Shown in pieces: positions 10,380 through 19,761 of a stretch of DNA of 64,000 nucleotides. Each line of letters begins with the position of its first letter. The stretch's first letter is position 1. This DNA comes from Cuneatibacter sp. NSJ-177 (lineage in GTDB: Bacteria > Bacillota > Clostridia > Lachnospirales > Lachnospiraceae): assembly GCF_022867805.1 (NCBI RefSeq), contig NZ_JALIFO010000016.1:1-64000 (forward strand), written 5' to 3'. The translations under genes and the position numbers were made by a program. Below the pieces are notes generated by a model. It was given only the letters and a program-made list of their open reading frames with translations, was not told where the DNA came from and did no database searches.

Positions 10380-12959
10380 TTACGACATCAGCGCCTCCAG
10401 TCTAGCTATTCGTTCCTTCAAATCGTTAATTTCCTTTCCCTGGCGCTGTACCACGGAAATCAACGGAGCAATAAATTCCTCGTATCTAAGCCCGTAAAGA
10501 TATTCGCCTTCGACCAAAACATTTTCTTTTGTACCGTCTTCTTTATCCACATCCACATATTTCGGAGATCGTATAAAACCTGCGAAATCCATATCGGTCA
10601 TTCCGGCAGCAGCCATTGCTTCTTCAACTTGCTGGGCGATCATACCGTGATGAGTACGACCAGATTCGCCTTTTATTAACTTGTAACTAACCGGTTCAAG
10701 AGCATTTACAAAGGTCTCCATCTTATTTGAATCTAGAGTTTCGATATCTTTCTTTTCTTTTTTGTCCGATGTAGAGATCGAAGAATTCGTACTATATATC
10801 TCAGCCCATTTGTAATTTGCTTGTCCTAATGTAACATAGGGTTTTTCTGGAGCAAAAGTCCACATACTATTACGAACCCCAATCCACAGCTTATAATCGT
10901 TCTCTTCCGATCCACAAATATATAGAAACTGTCCACCTGGAGAATAGACTCTGGCTCGGTTCCATACTGTACCTACGTTATTATCAAAAATATGATTCAT
11001 GGTGGTTTTCTGATAGATATTGAAGGCCTTGGTTACTGAGTTGTATGCCCAAACGTTGGCATTATTTGTTCGGTCAAACATAAAAACAGCGTTACTATTG
11101 TTAGAACTTCCTTTTCCTAATGAGACAGTCAAGTTATTAGATCCAGCATCTACAAAATTTATATTTTGTTCAGAATCTGGTTTGGCTAACTGTAGCACAT
11201 AGGTCGATAGACTATTAGAAAGTGTCGCATTATAATGGATGTACCCATCATTATAATTCGTCATATAGTAATTGCCGTTTTTCCATTGCGGAGCATTAAT
11301 CGGTGAATCCGTCTCAATCGTACCGTTTCCTCGGACATCTATATAATGAACACCAGAATACAGCCTCATACGTGCGTTGGCTGTATCAGGGGTATCATAC
11401 ATATCCAAACCATAAAAACGCATCCCATTTCTATCTCTCCCCACAATTGTGCTATGTACACTATCACCAGTATGATCAATAATCTGGGTTAATGCACCGC
11501 TTGTCTTAGTATTCCATCCACCTCGGTTAAACGTGCCGCTGGACTGGATTTCCCCTGCTATATTAATCGGCAAGGCACATTCCAACAAATTATCCGTCTC
11601 CGCCGTCTTCCCAATCGCAATCCCCTTTCCCCCGCGCTTGAAGTGCATTAAAAAGAACGCCGATGAAACATAGCTCTGATAAGTAGTCGTAGCAAAAGCA
11701 TCTTTTAATTCATACAGCACATCATAAGAAGCCTCCGTACCAATCCCGCCGCCCCCAAAAACACCTGCCGCATTATCCGTCAAAGTACCAGCCGTGGTCC
11801 AACTCGTCGCATTGGTCCTCCGATATTTTACCGTACACGTCAAAGCATTTTTAGAACTACAGGAAGAAAACGACAGTCTCGCAAACGCCCGAAAATAAGT
11901 CCCATTATCGCTCTTATTCCCACTGGCGTCACACCGATAAGTGCTCACCGATGAAATAGAAGGATTCGAATATGCCGCCACCGAAATACTAACCGTCTTT
12001 GTAGCCGATTTCCTCCCACGGCTATCCGTCACATACGCCGAAAAAGTAATCGTTCCGCTACCAAGATAACCCGTAGTAAAGGAAGAGCTCCCTGAACTAA
12101 ATCCTCCGCCGGTAATGGTATAACCCTTAATCGTCGAACCATATGACCCCGCCGCGCCGTTAATCGTCAGCTTTGCCTGCGATTTTCCCTGCACATAGAT
12201 CCCCCAGGAAGAAGGAACCGAACCATTAACCCGCGTAACTCCCAAACTGGAAAAACTCGGAACCATATCACTAGAAACAGACACATCAAAGGTACAATTA
12301 CTGCGCCCGATTTCCGTTCCTCCGCTGTATGTAATACAAATAATGGTCCCCCAGCTCGACGTGCTATTGGGAATCTGGCTCCCCCAGCTCTTCGGAGGCG
12401 TAAAGCTGCACGAAGTGCCCACATTGGTAGCGATCGTCCCAGTCAAGCCGCAAAAAGCATACTGTAAGGTATGAGTAAAGGACGAAGAGGCCCGGTTAAT
12501 TGAAATCGTCCCGGCCGAACCCAACGTATAATTGGTAGAAGACACCGACGAGGCTCTCGGTATCGTATTACAAGAATGTGTTCCGGATACCGTAAGAGGG
12601 CTGATCGAATCCGAGTTAGAGTTGGTGTAAGTAGCAGAAAAACCAAAAGACTTACTTCCATCCGCATTGTGGCCGATCACCGTCGTCCCGCTCGCCAACG
12701 TATAAGCGCTAGCCTCCCCGTTCGGCGCCCTGACAGTTCCACACTCCGTAGTATCACAGACGGTAGCCCCGTTCATCGTCACAACGACATGGTTCCCCGT
12801 TGCCCGTGAATAACTACTCGAATAATTATCATTGCGATATACCTTGAAATACCAGGTAATCGTAGAATTATTGGCCGAAACATTATTGCTCTCATAAATC
12901 TCTAGCTTTCCCGTATATTTATCATTGGCCGGATGACCATAATAATTTGCATTTGCCAT
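10380..12959 (-). CDS. Tail fibre / receptor-binding protein with C-terminal S74 chaperone-peptidase
   Basis: The ATG at 12959 overlaps the TAA of the previous gene and has GGAGGG seven bases upstream, so it is preferred over an ATG 15 bases earlier (859 aa). The N-terminal part is a long series of Ser/Thr/Gly-rich beta domains resembling DUF859-type phage fibres. The last 110 residues match the intramolecular chaperone auto-processing domain (peptidase S74): ISTSDKKEKKDIE holds the Ser-Lys dyad, LEPVSYKLI and HGMIAQQVEEAM follow, and the protein ends in a short coiled coil. In this family the chaperone trimerises the fibre and then cuts itself off. This protein is the likely determinant of host recognition. 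Confidence 0.85.
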   Translation of the reverse strand: MANANYYGHPANDKYTGKLEIYESNNVSANNSTITWYFKVYRNDNYSSSYSRATGNHVVVTMNGATVCDTTECGTVRAPNGEASAYTLASGTTVIGHNADGSKSFGFSATYTNSNSDSISPLTVSGTHSCNTIPRASSVSSTNYTLGSAGTISINRASSSFTHTLQYAFCGLTGTIATNVGTSCSFTPPKSWGSQIPNSTSSWGTIICITYSGGTEIGRSNCTFDVSVSSDMVPSFSSLGVTRVNGSVPSSWGIYVQGKSQAKLTINGAAGSYGSTIKGYTITGGGFSSGSSSFTTGYLGSGTITFSAYVTDSRGRKSATKTVSISVAAYSNPSISSVSTYRCDASGNKSDNGTYFRAFARLSFSSCSSKNALTCTVKYRRTNATSWTTAGTLTDNAAGVFGGGGIGTEASYDVLYELKDAFATTTYQSYVSSAFFLMHFKRGGKGIAIGKTAETDNLLECALPINIAGEIQSSGTFNRGGWNTKTSGALTQIIDHTGDSVHSTIVGRDRNGMRFYGLDMYDTPDTANARMRLYSGVHYIDVRGNGTIETDSPINAPQWKNGNYYMTNYNDGYIHYNATLSNSLSTYVLQLAKPDSEQNINFVDAGSNNLTVSLGKGSSNNSNAVFMFDRTNNANVWAYNSVTKAFNIYQKTTMNHIFDNNVGTVWNRARVYSPGGQFLYICGSEENDYKLWIGVRNSMWTFAPEKPYVTLGQANYKWAEIYSTNSSISTSDKKEKKDIETLDSNKMETFVNALEPVSYKLIKGESGRTHHGMIAQQVEEAMAAAGMTDMDFAGFIRSPKYVDVDKEDGTKENVLVEGEYLYGLRYEEFIAPLISVVQRQGKEINDLKERIARLEALMS

Positions 12960-13888
12960 TACACATCCCTCCATTTCAAGCCCATACCGGTCGACGTAGT
13001 AATAAAGTCAAAATACCCTCCATTCGCTGCACTCCCCACCGAAATCTTATCCAGCACCTCCGCAGAAGTAATGAACAACTTATTGTACTGAACATAGGCA
13101 ACTTCGACACCATAGGAGCGAAAAGAAAGTTTTTCATTTGACAGCAAGACAGAATACGGAAGCTCATCCGAATTTTCCTTTTTTCCAATTTCAATCCCCT
13201 CCGCGCTAAACCGAATATAGGTTTCCATATCCCGCATATACTCTGCCAGCACACCATTCAGATTTGCAATAATCTCGTCCCGCTGGCTGAATTTCAGCTC
13301 ATAGTCCTCGCTGGTCTGATCCAATCGGCTCGTAATATAACTTTTCAGCTGGGCAACCGTCGCCTCATCGCCCTCCACACGGGAAACATACAAAGACGCA
13401 ATCGTATCCCTCAGTCCATTTACTAGATTTTCCGAATATGTCTTTGTACCGCTGGAGATATTCGTCGCCGCATTCTCAATTTCTTCCCGAATTGCGTCAA
13501 ATTCCTTCGCGTCATACACCTTCGTCCAAAGAAATTTCTTCACAACCTTTTTCTCACTAACGGTAAAGGTAAGAGAGACAGCCCCAGAATATGCGCCGGC
13601 GCCAAGATCCACATCAGCCGAGACACGAAGCACCAGCTGCCCCCCTGCCGACGCGGATGCTGCCTTATTCGAAAGCACACTCATACCCTGCGGCAGACCG
13701 GAAACACTCACGGTACAAGGGCGCATCTGCGCCCCGCAATATCCCCAAAACGGAATCGCAACATCCATCCCTTCCGACGGAACCCCATTGATCCGGCACG
13801 GAATCGAAACAGAAAGACAGCCCACATCCACACTGAAACCATCAAATACATTCTCAAAAGACCTCTGGCATGAAGTTAACAATGCCAT
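12959..13888 (-). CDS. Phage tail/fibre-associated structural protein
   Basis: ATG 13888 is preceded by AGGAGGTGATGGC, which decides the start (309 aa). Residues 35-140 are beta-rich and resemble a domain in the 608-residue protein encoded just upstream: VAIPFWGYCGAQ here versus VTIPFVGYIGIT there, each ending with KKF.W.K. Residues about 140-215 are helical and coiled-coil-like, followed by a small beta domain with FSAEGIEIGKKE, a motif seen in phage fibre and baseplate proteins. No enzymatic motif is seen. It is translated in a chain with the fibre gene (TAATG overlap), so a fibre-adaptor or tail-tip role is inferred. Confidence 0.6.
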   Translation of the reverse strand: MALLTSCQRSFENVFDGFSVDVGCLSVSIPCRINGVPSEGMDVAIPFWGYCGAQMRPCTVSVSGLPQGMSVLSNKAASASAGGQLVLRVSADVDLGAGAYSGAVSLTFTVSEKKVVKKFLWTKVYDAKEFDAIREEIENAATNISSGTKTYSENLVNGLRDTIASLYVSRVEGDEATVAQLKSYITSRLDQTSEDYELKFSQRDEIIANLNGVLAEYMRDMETYIRFSAEGIEIGKKENSDELPYSVLLSNEKLSFRSYGVEVAYVQYNKLFITSAEVLDKISVGSAANGGYFDFITTSTGMGLKWRDV

Positions 13889-13899
13889 GCCATCACCTC

Positions 13900-15726
13900 C
13901 TAATGAGACACATCGCACTGAAGCGTCCCCATTGAATCAATATCATCCGCATGCAGATAAATAACCTTACCCTTCTGATCAAACGAAGTCCCATTTCCAT
14001 CCTTATCCTGCTTATACCAGGCATACGTTAATTCCTGGGCCTCCGTAGCCGTCTTCCACTCAGTACCACTGTACTTCATCAGCGTCACCGCCCGGTTGGC
14101 ATGATCGATCTTATACCAAAAAGTTCCGCTGGCAGAGGCAGAAGGCGCCGTCTCCGAAACAATCCCCTTCAAAGCGTCCACCTCCTGATTGTTCGTCCTT
14201 ACAATCACATAAACCGCTTTCCCGCCCAATCCATTCTTAAAAGTAAACCCACCAATCGCAAGCATTTCCGACACATACGGGTCAGACTTATCCTCCACCG
14301 TAATCACATCCTGGTAAGTCTTGCTATTATAAGTCATGGTACAACGGTAAGACTGAATATTGACAACATCCGCCCCCGACACCGTCAGAGTAGCCGCCGT
14401 AGCCCCGCTGATATTGGTCCAAGTCCCCGATACATACTTCGCCCACTGATAGGTCGCCCCGGACGTAATCGCCGCAGCCCCCTTATAAGCGGCAGTCGCC
14501 AGTGTCAAACTCCCCGACTGATTTTGGACAATCGTTCCATTCGGGGCGTAAACACTGAACACCACGGCATCCGCACCGGCAGCTCCCGCGGCTCCCGTAT
14601 TCCCCTTCATCGACTTCGACCAGCCAAACTTCTTTCCCACCGTCTTCCCACTGATTGTAAATGTCAGATCGATCGTCCCGTTGATGACAGACGCCCCGCC
14701 CAGCGTCCCATTGGCTGCGAATGTCAGCACCAGGCTTCCCGCCGCACCAGCCGTCCCAGCCGTATTACTCTTAACTGTCACGCCAGACGGAAGAGTCCCC
14801 ACCGCACACGTACAGGCCGCCTGCGTGATCCCGATATAACCAACGAAAGGGATTGTCACATCCACAGCGGACTGCACCAAGCCGCCATTGGTACAAGCAA
14901 TCGTCTGTGCTTCATTGCCCAGTATCACCGACAGACCACCTGCTCCCGCGCTTCCCGAATCCCCTTTCACACCATCATAAATCTTTGTAATTGTCACCAC
15001 ATCATAGACATTCTCATCATCGGTCAGCAGCCGAATCTGGGCCACATTATTGAAAAACACCGCGTGAGAAGGCTTCACAATCAATGTCGCTCCGCTAATA
15101 TTCCCATTATCCGAAGTCGTCGGATAATCCGTCCAAGCCCCCGAACTGTCCTTATACTGCCATTTAGCAATCGAACCCCCCTGCACCTGAGCCGTCAGCA
15201 CAGACTGGGAAGCCCCTACCAATGTGCCGGAAGTATTGTACTTAAACACATAAGTGTCGCCTGTCACATCTACCAGTCGGGCATTTACCGCATTCTTCAC
15301 CAAGCTAAACGTCACATCCGCCGTAATATTGATCGTGTTCTTCGTCTCGCTGTCGTAATAGCTAATATAGCAAATGTACGTAACCATTCCGGAAGACGAT
15401 GCCGACAGCTTATTCTGATTCACCGTCAGCACCCCTCCGCTAACGGATTCCCCGGATGCCAAAGCAGCCTCCGCCCCTGCCCCGTCTTTCCTTTTCCACG
15501 CAATCGTCAGCCCAGTAGAACCCAGCGCAACAGCCGTCTGGTCCAAAAAAATCACCGGGGTCAACTGCAATGCCGTAGAGGCCCACGACGGAGCATAGGT
15601 ATGAGGCAGCACATTGGGATCCTCCACCTGTGTCTTCGGCAGATTGCAAGTGATATAAGCAGACAGTTTCCGCTGATCCGTAATGTCAACAAAGGTTTGC
15701 TGTGACGATGTCAAAATCGTACTCAT
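13900..15726 (-). CDS. Phage structural protein with Ig-like beta domains and collagen-like linkers
   Basis: The start is ATG 15726, with GGGGAGG upstream, giving 608 residues. The sequence is a string of beta-sandwich-like modules (for example YQWAKYVSGTWTNISGAT followed by TLTVSG, a bacterial Ig pattern) separated by short Gly-X-X stretches (KGDSGSAGAGG, KGNTGAAGAAGADA). A module near residues 280-380 is shared with the next protein. Such proteins decorate phage tails or bind carbohydrate. The C-terminal part (APSASASGTFWYKID) looks like a phage attachment-protein module. Exact placement in the particle is unknown. Confidence 0.6.
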   Translation of the reverse strand: MSTILTSSQQTFVDITDQRKLSAYITCNLPKTQVEDPNVLPHTYAPSWASTALQLTPVIFLDQTAVALGSTGLTIAWKRKDGAGAEAALASGESVSGGVLTVNQNKLSASSSGMVTYICYISYYDSETKNTINITADVTFSLVKNAVNARLVDVTGDTYVFKYNTSGTLVGASQSVLTAQVQGGSIAKWQYKDSSGAWTDYPTTSDNGNISGATLIVKPSHAVFFNNVAQIRLLTDDENVYDVVTITKIYDGVKGDSGSAGAGGLSVILGNEAQTIACTNGGLVQSAVDVTIPFVGYIGITQAACTCAVGTLPSGVTVKSNTAGTAGAAGSLVLTFAANGTLGGASVINGTIDLTFTISGKTVGKKFGWSKSMKGNTGAAGAAGADAVVFSVYAPNGTIVQNQSGSLTLATAAYKGAAAITSGATYQWAKYVSGTWTNISGATAATLTVSGADVVNIQSYRCTMTYNSKTYQDVITVEDKSDPYVSEMLAIGGFTFKNGLGGKAVYVIVRTNNQEVDALKGIVSETAPSASASGTFWYKIDHANRAVTLMKYSGTEWKTATEAQELTYAWYKQDKDGNGTSFDQKGKVIYLHADDIDSMGTLQCDVSH

Positions 15727-15740
15727 AAAATTACCTCCCC

Positions 15741-16304
15741 TTAAATTGTAACAACACAACAAAATGACGCATTATCCGATATATCTTCTGTTGTAATCGT
15801 AATTTGCTTCCTTCCTTTTCCCTTATACTCATCCCATTCCAGATCCGCTACAGAGTCAGCCGAGGACCGGCGCCACTGAAACGACTCAGCCGGCACCTGA
15901 TCCGTAATATCCTGATCCCAGCTGTATACCCGGCACTGCATGACTGCCGTCTGGTCTCGTTTCGTCATAATACTGGGGCCGTCCACCAGCATTTCAATCC
16001 GATACATCCGTTTCGTCTGCATCTCTGCCAACTCCTGATCCGTATCGTTCAACCGTTTCACATACTCATCCAACTCCAGACGCTGGGCCTCAGACAAATC
16101 TTTAATCTGTATGGCAGCGGTATTGGCCGCCTGAATTTGACTCCGGACAGACTCCCCGATATTCTCCTCATCAATGTGATTCAACGCGTACTGTAACTGC
16201 TCAGTAAGCTGATAAAGATAGCTTTTCATCGCCTGCACCTGCTGATCGGTACTCATCCCGGACGAAGCCAACAGTTGAGGAAAATTCATCGTAAACACCG
16301 CCAT
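15741..16304 (-). CDS. Phage structural protein: coiled coil plus Ig-like domain
   Basis: This is a 187-residue protein. Residues 18-105 are helical and probably coiled-coil. Residues 105-187 look like a single Ig-like domain (SFQWRRSS and DNASFCCVVTI, with paired cysteines near the end). The start ATG lies three bases after the TAA of the upstream gene, with GAGGTG as ribosome site. Helix-plus-Ig organisation and position between the propeller-like protein and the large Ig-rich protein suggest a linker at the head-tail or fibre attachment. No specific family was recognised. Confidence 0.55.
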   Translation of the reverse strand: MAVFTMNFPQLLASSGMSTDQQVQAMKSYLYQLTEQLQYALNHIDEENIGESVRSQIQAANTAAIQIKDLSEAQRLELDEYVKRLNDTDQELAEMQTKRMYRIEMLVDGPSIMTKRDQTAVMQCRVYSWDQDITDQVPAESFQWRRSSADSVADLEWDEYKGKGRKQITITTEDISDNASFCCVVTI

Positions 16305-16307
16305 CCC

Positions 16308-18002
16308 TTACACCTCGCTTCCGTACTCCGTGACCTTTGATAGGCTGTAAAGCTTAAATCCGCCTGTCCCGTGCAGCCGAAGCCGCATATGATCACATCG
16401 TTTTGGGATAATCGGTATCGTACAGCGTCTCAGCTGATCCGCAGGAACACGAACTTTTTCTTCCCATCGGCCATCGGAATCATACATAACGGACAACCGG
16501 AAGACCGCTCCCGGCTCAAGCAAAAGTCTCAATACAATTTTTGAAACATACTTGCTATCCGGATAACTTAAACCGATATCCCCCGACTCTGCATACCAAT
16601 CCACAGCCCCCTCAGTCGTACCGTTCGACCCATTGATACACATCAGCCGATTCTTCTGATCCACATAATACAAATCCCCATCCAGATAAGCAAACCACCG
16701 GGCTTCGGTATGATCCTCCCTGTACCACGACCCGCGAACGGTATCATACACAAAAAGAGAAAATATTCCACTAGAATCCTTCATAGAAATATAATACTTA
16801 TTCCCAACTGCGCCGGCCGCCGCCTCATAATAAGAAACATCCCCCAGAGCATTGGAAACTCCAGTCGGAAGGCTTCCGTCGTACCGACACACACCATTCC
16901 TTGATTTGTAGTATAGATACTCATTCACACTAACAAGACTTCGTTCCGAACCTCCCTGCACCCCGCGGCACCTCACATCCGTCACCTGATAATTACCGGG
17001 CATCGTCCCGAAAACCTTGTGCATCATATGATCTTTAAAAAATAAAACATAACCCAAATGAGTACAAGCACCTGTAAACAGACCCTCCGACCCAATGGTA
17101 GCCGCATAACTGTCGCTGGACAGTCCCATGTAGCAATACCAGTTGGTCGGATCCCCCAACTTACACGCATAAATCTCATGGCTGGCAGAAGAACACCCCC
17201 AGATCCGGTTATTGCACTGAGTCACATAATCCATATCCGGCACCCGCCGTTCCAACGTCACCGGCTCACTCTGCGTCAAAGCCTCGTCTATGATCCCGGT
17301 CACAACAATATAATCATCCCCCCTGGCCCATACAATCATATCAGAATTAAACTGCTCATCCTGGCAGCCTGAAATCGTCACACAGTCATATTCCTTAAAC
17401 TTCTTTCCAATCCCCGTCGCCCCGATGCGCACATAGGTGGTCGGCACAGCAGTCCAAGCACCGGAATTGCCGGAATACTGCTTCAGCACATGAGGTTTCG
17501 AGGAAGTGTCCAGCCAAAGATCGCCATTCGCCGGCTCCACCGGTGCCGAAGTCCCCACAGATTTGACCGCATACTCCTCACCATCCACCTTAGCCAGCCG
17601 AAAATAGGTATTTCCCACCGTAGAGAATTTTGCTCCCAAAGAAAAAAACTCCCCGGTATACGTGTTATACGCCTTCTTGTCCGGAAAAAGGATCAAATAA
17701 GCCCCCATTGCAACAAACGTTTTCTCACAGTCCGACACCTCCCCAACCAAAGATCCATTGTAAAAAAAAGAGGTGCCGTCCACCCAAGCAAGCCGGTCAG
17801 TAGCAAAAAGACCATTCGGCTTCACCATCTGCCGGACCAACCCACGGCTCTGCCGGTTTGATAGAATCGGAAAATAGTCTCCCGTCAGATTCTCCATATC
17901 ATAAAACTCACCGTCTCCTATCCGGAAATTGCGATTATATCCTCCAAACTCCTGTATCATATCCCGGCTCGCCGAGATCTCTTCCATCACCGGTAAATTC
18001 AT
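16308..18002 (-). CDS. Phage head-tail / tail-hub structural protein (beta-propeller-like)
   Basis: The 564-residue protein is rich in short beta strands with repeated aromatic/Gly patterns: GDYFPILSNR, FVAMGAYLILFPD, RIWGCSSASHEIYACKLGDP and YLYYKSRNGVCRYDG. This is the look of a repeat propeller. Proteins of this type follow the connector gene in short-tailed clostridial phages and may be the tail hub or stabilisation protein. It starts with ATG at 18002, 9 bases after the connector-like gene. The function is inferred from position and fold impression, not from a named motif. Confidence 0.55.
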   Translation of the reverse strand: MNLPVMEEISASRDMIQEFGGYNRNFRIGDGEFYDMENLTGDYFPILSNRQSRGLVRQMVKPNGLFATDRLAWVDGTSFFYNGSLVGEVSDCEKTFVAMGAYLILFPDKKAYNTYTGEFFSLGAKFSTVGNTYFRLAKVDGEEYAVKSVGTSAPVEPANGDLWLDTSSKPHVLKQYSGNSGAWTAVPTTYVRIGATGIGKKFKEYDCVTISGCQDEQFNSDMIVWARGDDYIVVTGIIDEALTQSEPVTLERRVPDMDYVTQCNNRIWGCSSASHEIYACKLGDPTNWYCYMGLSSDSYAATIGSEGLFTGACTHLGYVLFFKDHMMHKVFGTMPGNYQVTDVRCRGVQGGSERSLVSVNEYLYYKSRNGVCRYDGSLPTGVSNALGDVSYYEAAAGAVGNKYYISMKDSSGIFSLFVYDTVRGSWYREDHTEARWFAYLDGDLYYVDQKNRLMCINGSNGTTEGAVDWYAESGDIGLSYPDSKYVSKIVLRLLLEPGAVFRLSVMYDSDGRWEEKVRVPADQLRRCTIPIIPKRCDHMRLRLHGTGGFKLYSLSKVTEYGSEV

Positions 18003-18011
18003 GGCACCCTC

Positions 18012-18377
18012 CTACAAATTTTTCCAATGCCCCGCAATCGGCGCATGCTTTCCGTGGTAGTTTCTCGAATAATCGGAATACGCCTGATTAAATGCCGCGC
18101 TAGAATTGTTATATCTGCCATACTCCGCATTGTAAAAATCAATCTGCGCCATTAAATAGTAAAGATACACATCACGATAGACATCATCCACCAACAGTTC
18201 GTCCGCATCACTCGAATAACGGATGAAAGCCGGAAGATCTGCATCATGTTCGTGCCGCAAAATCACTTCCTGCATAATGCGTCCATCCAAATCCGACAGC
18301 CAATCCATCTTATCCGCCGCAGAATACTGGTTTGGCTTCAGCGTATCCGTCTTATCAATAATTTCCTTGATTGTCAT
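18012..18377 (-). CDS. Putative head-tail connector protein
   Basis: ATG 18377 is preceded by GGAGGAATT and gives a 121-residue protein beginning MTIKEIIDKTDTLKPN. The longer upstream frame overlaps an unlikely low-complexity stretch and has no ribosome site. The protein is mostly helical with many Tyr and Asp residues (DDVYRDVYLYYLMAQIDFYN). Size and position between the capsid gene and the tail hub fit the gp6-like connector slot of many phages. No diagnostic motif was recognised. Confidence 0.55.
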   Translation of the reverse strand: MTIKEIIDKTDTLKPNQYSAADKMDWLSDLDGRIMQEVILRHEHDADLPAFIRYSSDADELLVDDVYRDVYLYYLMAQIDFYNAEYGRYNNSSAAFNQAYSDYSRNYHGKHAPIAGHWKNL

Positions 18378-18438
18378 AATTCCTCCGCAAACCCAAAGAG
18401 GGGAAGCGTCGCCGCCTCCCCTGTCCGTGGTAAACCCG

Positions 18439-18702
18439 CTATTCAGCTTTCTCTGCCCTCGCAACCGCCTGCTCGATCAGCAACGACGTATGGGCATCCT
18501 GCTCTTCCGAATGCCGAAGAACTTCTGCAATATACTCCGGCACCTCAACCTCAACGCCGCGCTGAATCTGAAAACTTTCGCCGTTTACACTGACGAAAAC
18601 ATCGTCCTTATAGTTCACATTGTCCTTAAACAACTTGATTTTGACCAGATTCCGCTCTGCAGCATTAACCTCCGGTGCCTCTTATCCAATTTCTTTCGCC
18701 AT
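18439..18702 (-). pseudogene. Small phage head-region gene interrupted by an in-frame TAA
   Basis: An ATG at 18702 follows a strong GGGGAGG site directly after the capsid gene. It is read as MAKEIG, then TAA at 18682-18684, and the same frame stays open to 18439. The continuation EAPEVNAAERNLVKIKLFKD, followed by DDVFVSVNGESFQIQRG and VEVEVPEYIAEVL, is a good protein resembling small conserved phage proteins found after the major capsid gene. Only a TTG at 18633, without a clear ribosome site, could restart translation (64 aa). A single base change in codon 7 would restore about 87 residues, so I read this as a point-mutated gene, or as a sequencing error. Confidence 0.7.
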
Positions 18703-18714
18703 ATCCAACCTCCC

Positions 18715-19740
18715 CTAGTTCGCCGCTGCCGTCGCGCTGTAAGCCGAACAGGACTCGATCCGCACCATATACTGTTCCACCAGCCGCTTCGCCACATGGG
18801 TAGCCTTCCAGCCGCAAGAACTTCTCTGGTTCAACGGATCATCGCCGTACCCCAGCTGTTTCACAATATGCTGAAGGCCGCCGCCCTCCACCTCGGTCAC
18901 ACCATAAGCATGGGCGCCCAGGACAACCGTAGCAAACACCGCCAATCCCGCAGGACAGCCATCACCCGTCCAAATCTTCGCCTCCGTCGACTTTACAAAA
19001 CGAACATTCCCGATCTTACCGATTTCACCCGCATAGATATTATCCGGCGTCGCGTACTTGTGAGCATCGATCCACTCATCACAGCGCATCAGATCATAGG
19101 CCACATAAGGATGGATAATCGCCACAAAACTATCGTCAATGGGGTCTGCATTCATCCCCTCCAGCTGTGCGGCAGCCTTGAAAATCAGGTCCACACTGAT
19201 CTTTGCAGTGGCGTCCAGACCAGCACGCGAAGTCACCGCAGTTTTCGCTCCATCCGCCGCCACCTTCGGCGCATAAATCACATTCGTTCCACCTGCCAAT
19301 ACATCACGGGTGATTGTATCCAACGTCCGGCCGGCCTGGCTGCCCAAAAGCTTCGTCGCCTGCACCACGTTATTATCAATAGCCGTCAAATCCAGCAAGT
19401 CAGACAGCTGAATCCAGTCGCCGTACTGACTGATCGTCGCCGTCAGCGTGGTCACATTCAGGTTATTACCATCCGGGGTTACCCCTTCTGTAATCGGAGT
19501 CGTCGCCTTCCCCAGAGAATCATATTTCCGGAACTCAATGGTCTTGCCGCCGCTCTTCGGGATCGGGTACTTATCGCCGAACTGATTATGTACCAGCTTC
19601 GGCTCTGCCAAATCCAGCAGCCGTTTCTCATAGTAGGTTTTCATTTCTGCACTCAGAGCCGAGAGTCCCGTGGTCTGAGTGGTCGTTGCAAAATTTTTCA
19701 AATTCAGCACCAAACGTGCCATCCTTCGATTCGTATTCAT
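18715..19740 (-). CDS. Major capsid protein, N4-gp56 family
   Basis: This is a 341-residue protein starting at ATG 19740 after AAGGAGACAGA. Its core is typical of the N4-gp56 family of capsid proteins: YYEKRLLDLAEPKLVHNQFG, then GKTIEFRKY, ITEGVTPDG, ISQYGDWIQLSD and GRTLDTITRDVL. Residues 10-18 read LVLNLKNFA and match the Prp cleavage motif of Firmicutes ribosomal protein L27 (LNLQFF before A). The mature protein may therefore begin at Ala18. It sits downstream of the scaffold, which carries a similar N-terminal motif, and of a Prp-like protease gene. Confidence 0.9.
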   Translation of the reverse strand: MNTNRRMARLVLNLKNFATTTQTTGLSALSAEMKTYYEKRLLDLAEPKLVHNQFGDKYPIPKSGGKTIEFRKYDSLGKATTPITEGVTPDGNNLNVTTLTATISQYGDWIQLSDLLDLTAIDNNVVQATKLLGSQAGRTLDTITRDVLAGGTNVIYAPKVAADGAKTAVTSRAGLDATAKISVDLIFKAAAQLEGMNADPIDDSFVAIIHPYVAYDLMRCDEWIDAHKYATPDNIYAGEIGKIGNVRFVKSTEAKIWTGDGCPAGLAVFATVVLGAHAYGVTEVEGGGLQHIVKQLGYGDDPLNQRSSCGWKATHVAKRLVEQYMVRIESCSAYSATAAAN

Positions 19741-19761
19741 TCTGTCTCCTTCCCGCGCGGG

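Noticed and set aside
14101-15705. 534-codon open frame on the + strand opposite the Ig-rich structural gene
   Set aside because: His/Arg/Ile-rich composition typical of an antisense shadow, no ribosome site, and the minus-strand frame is clearly coding.
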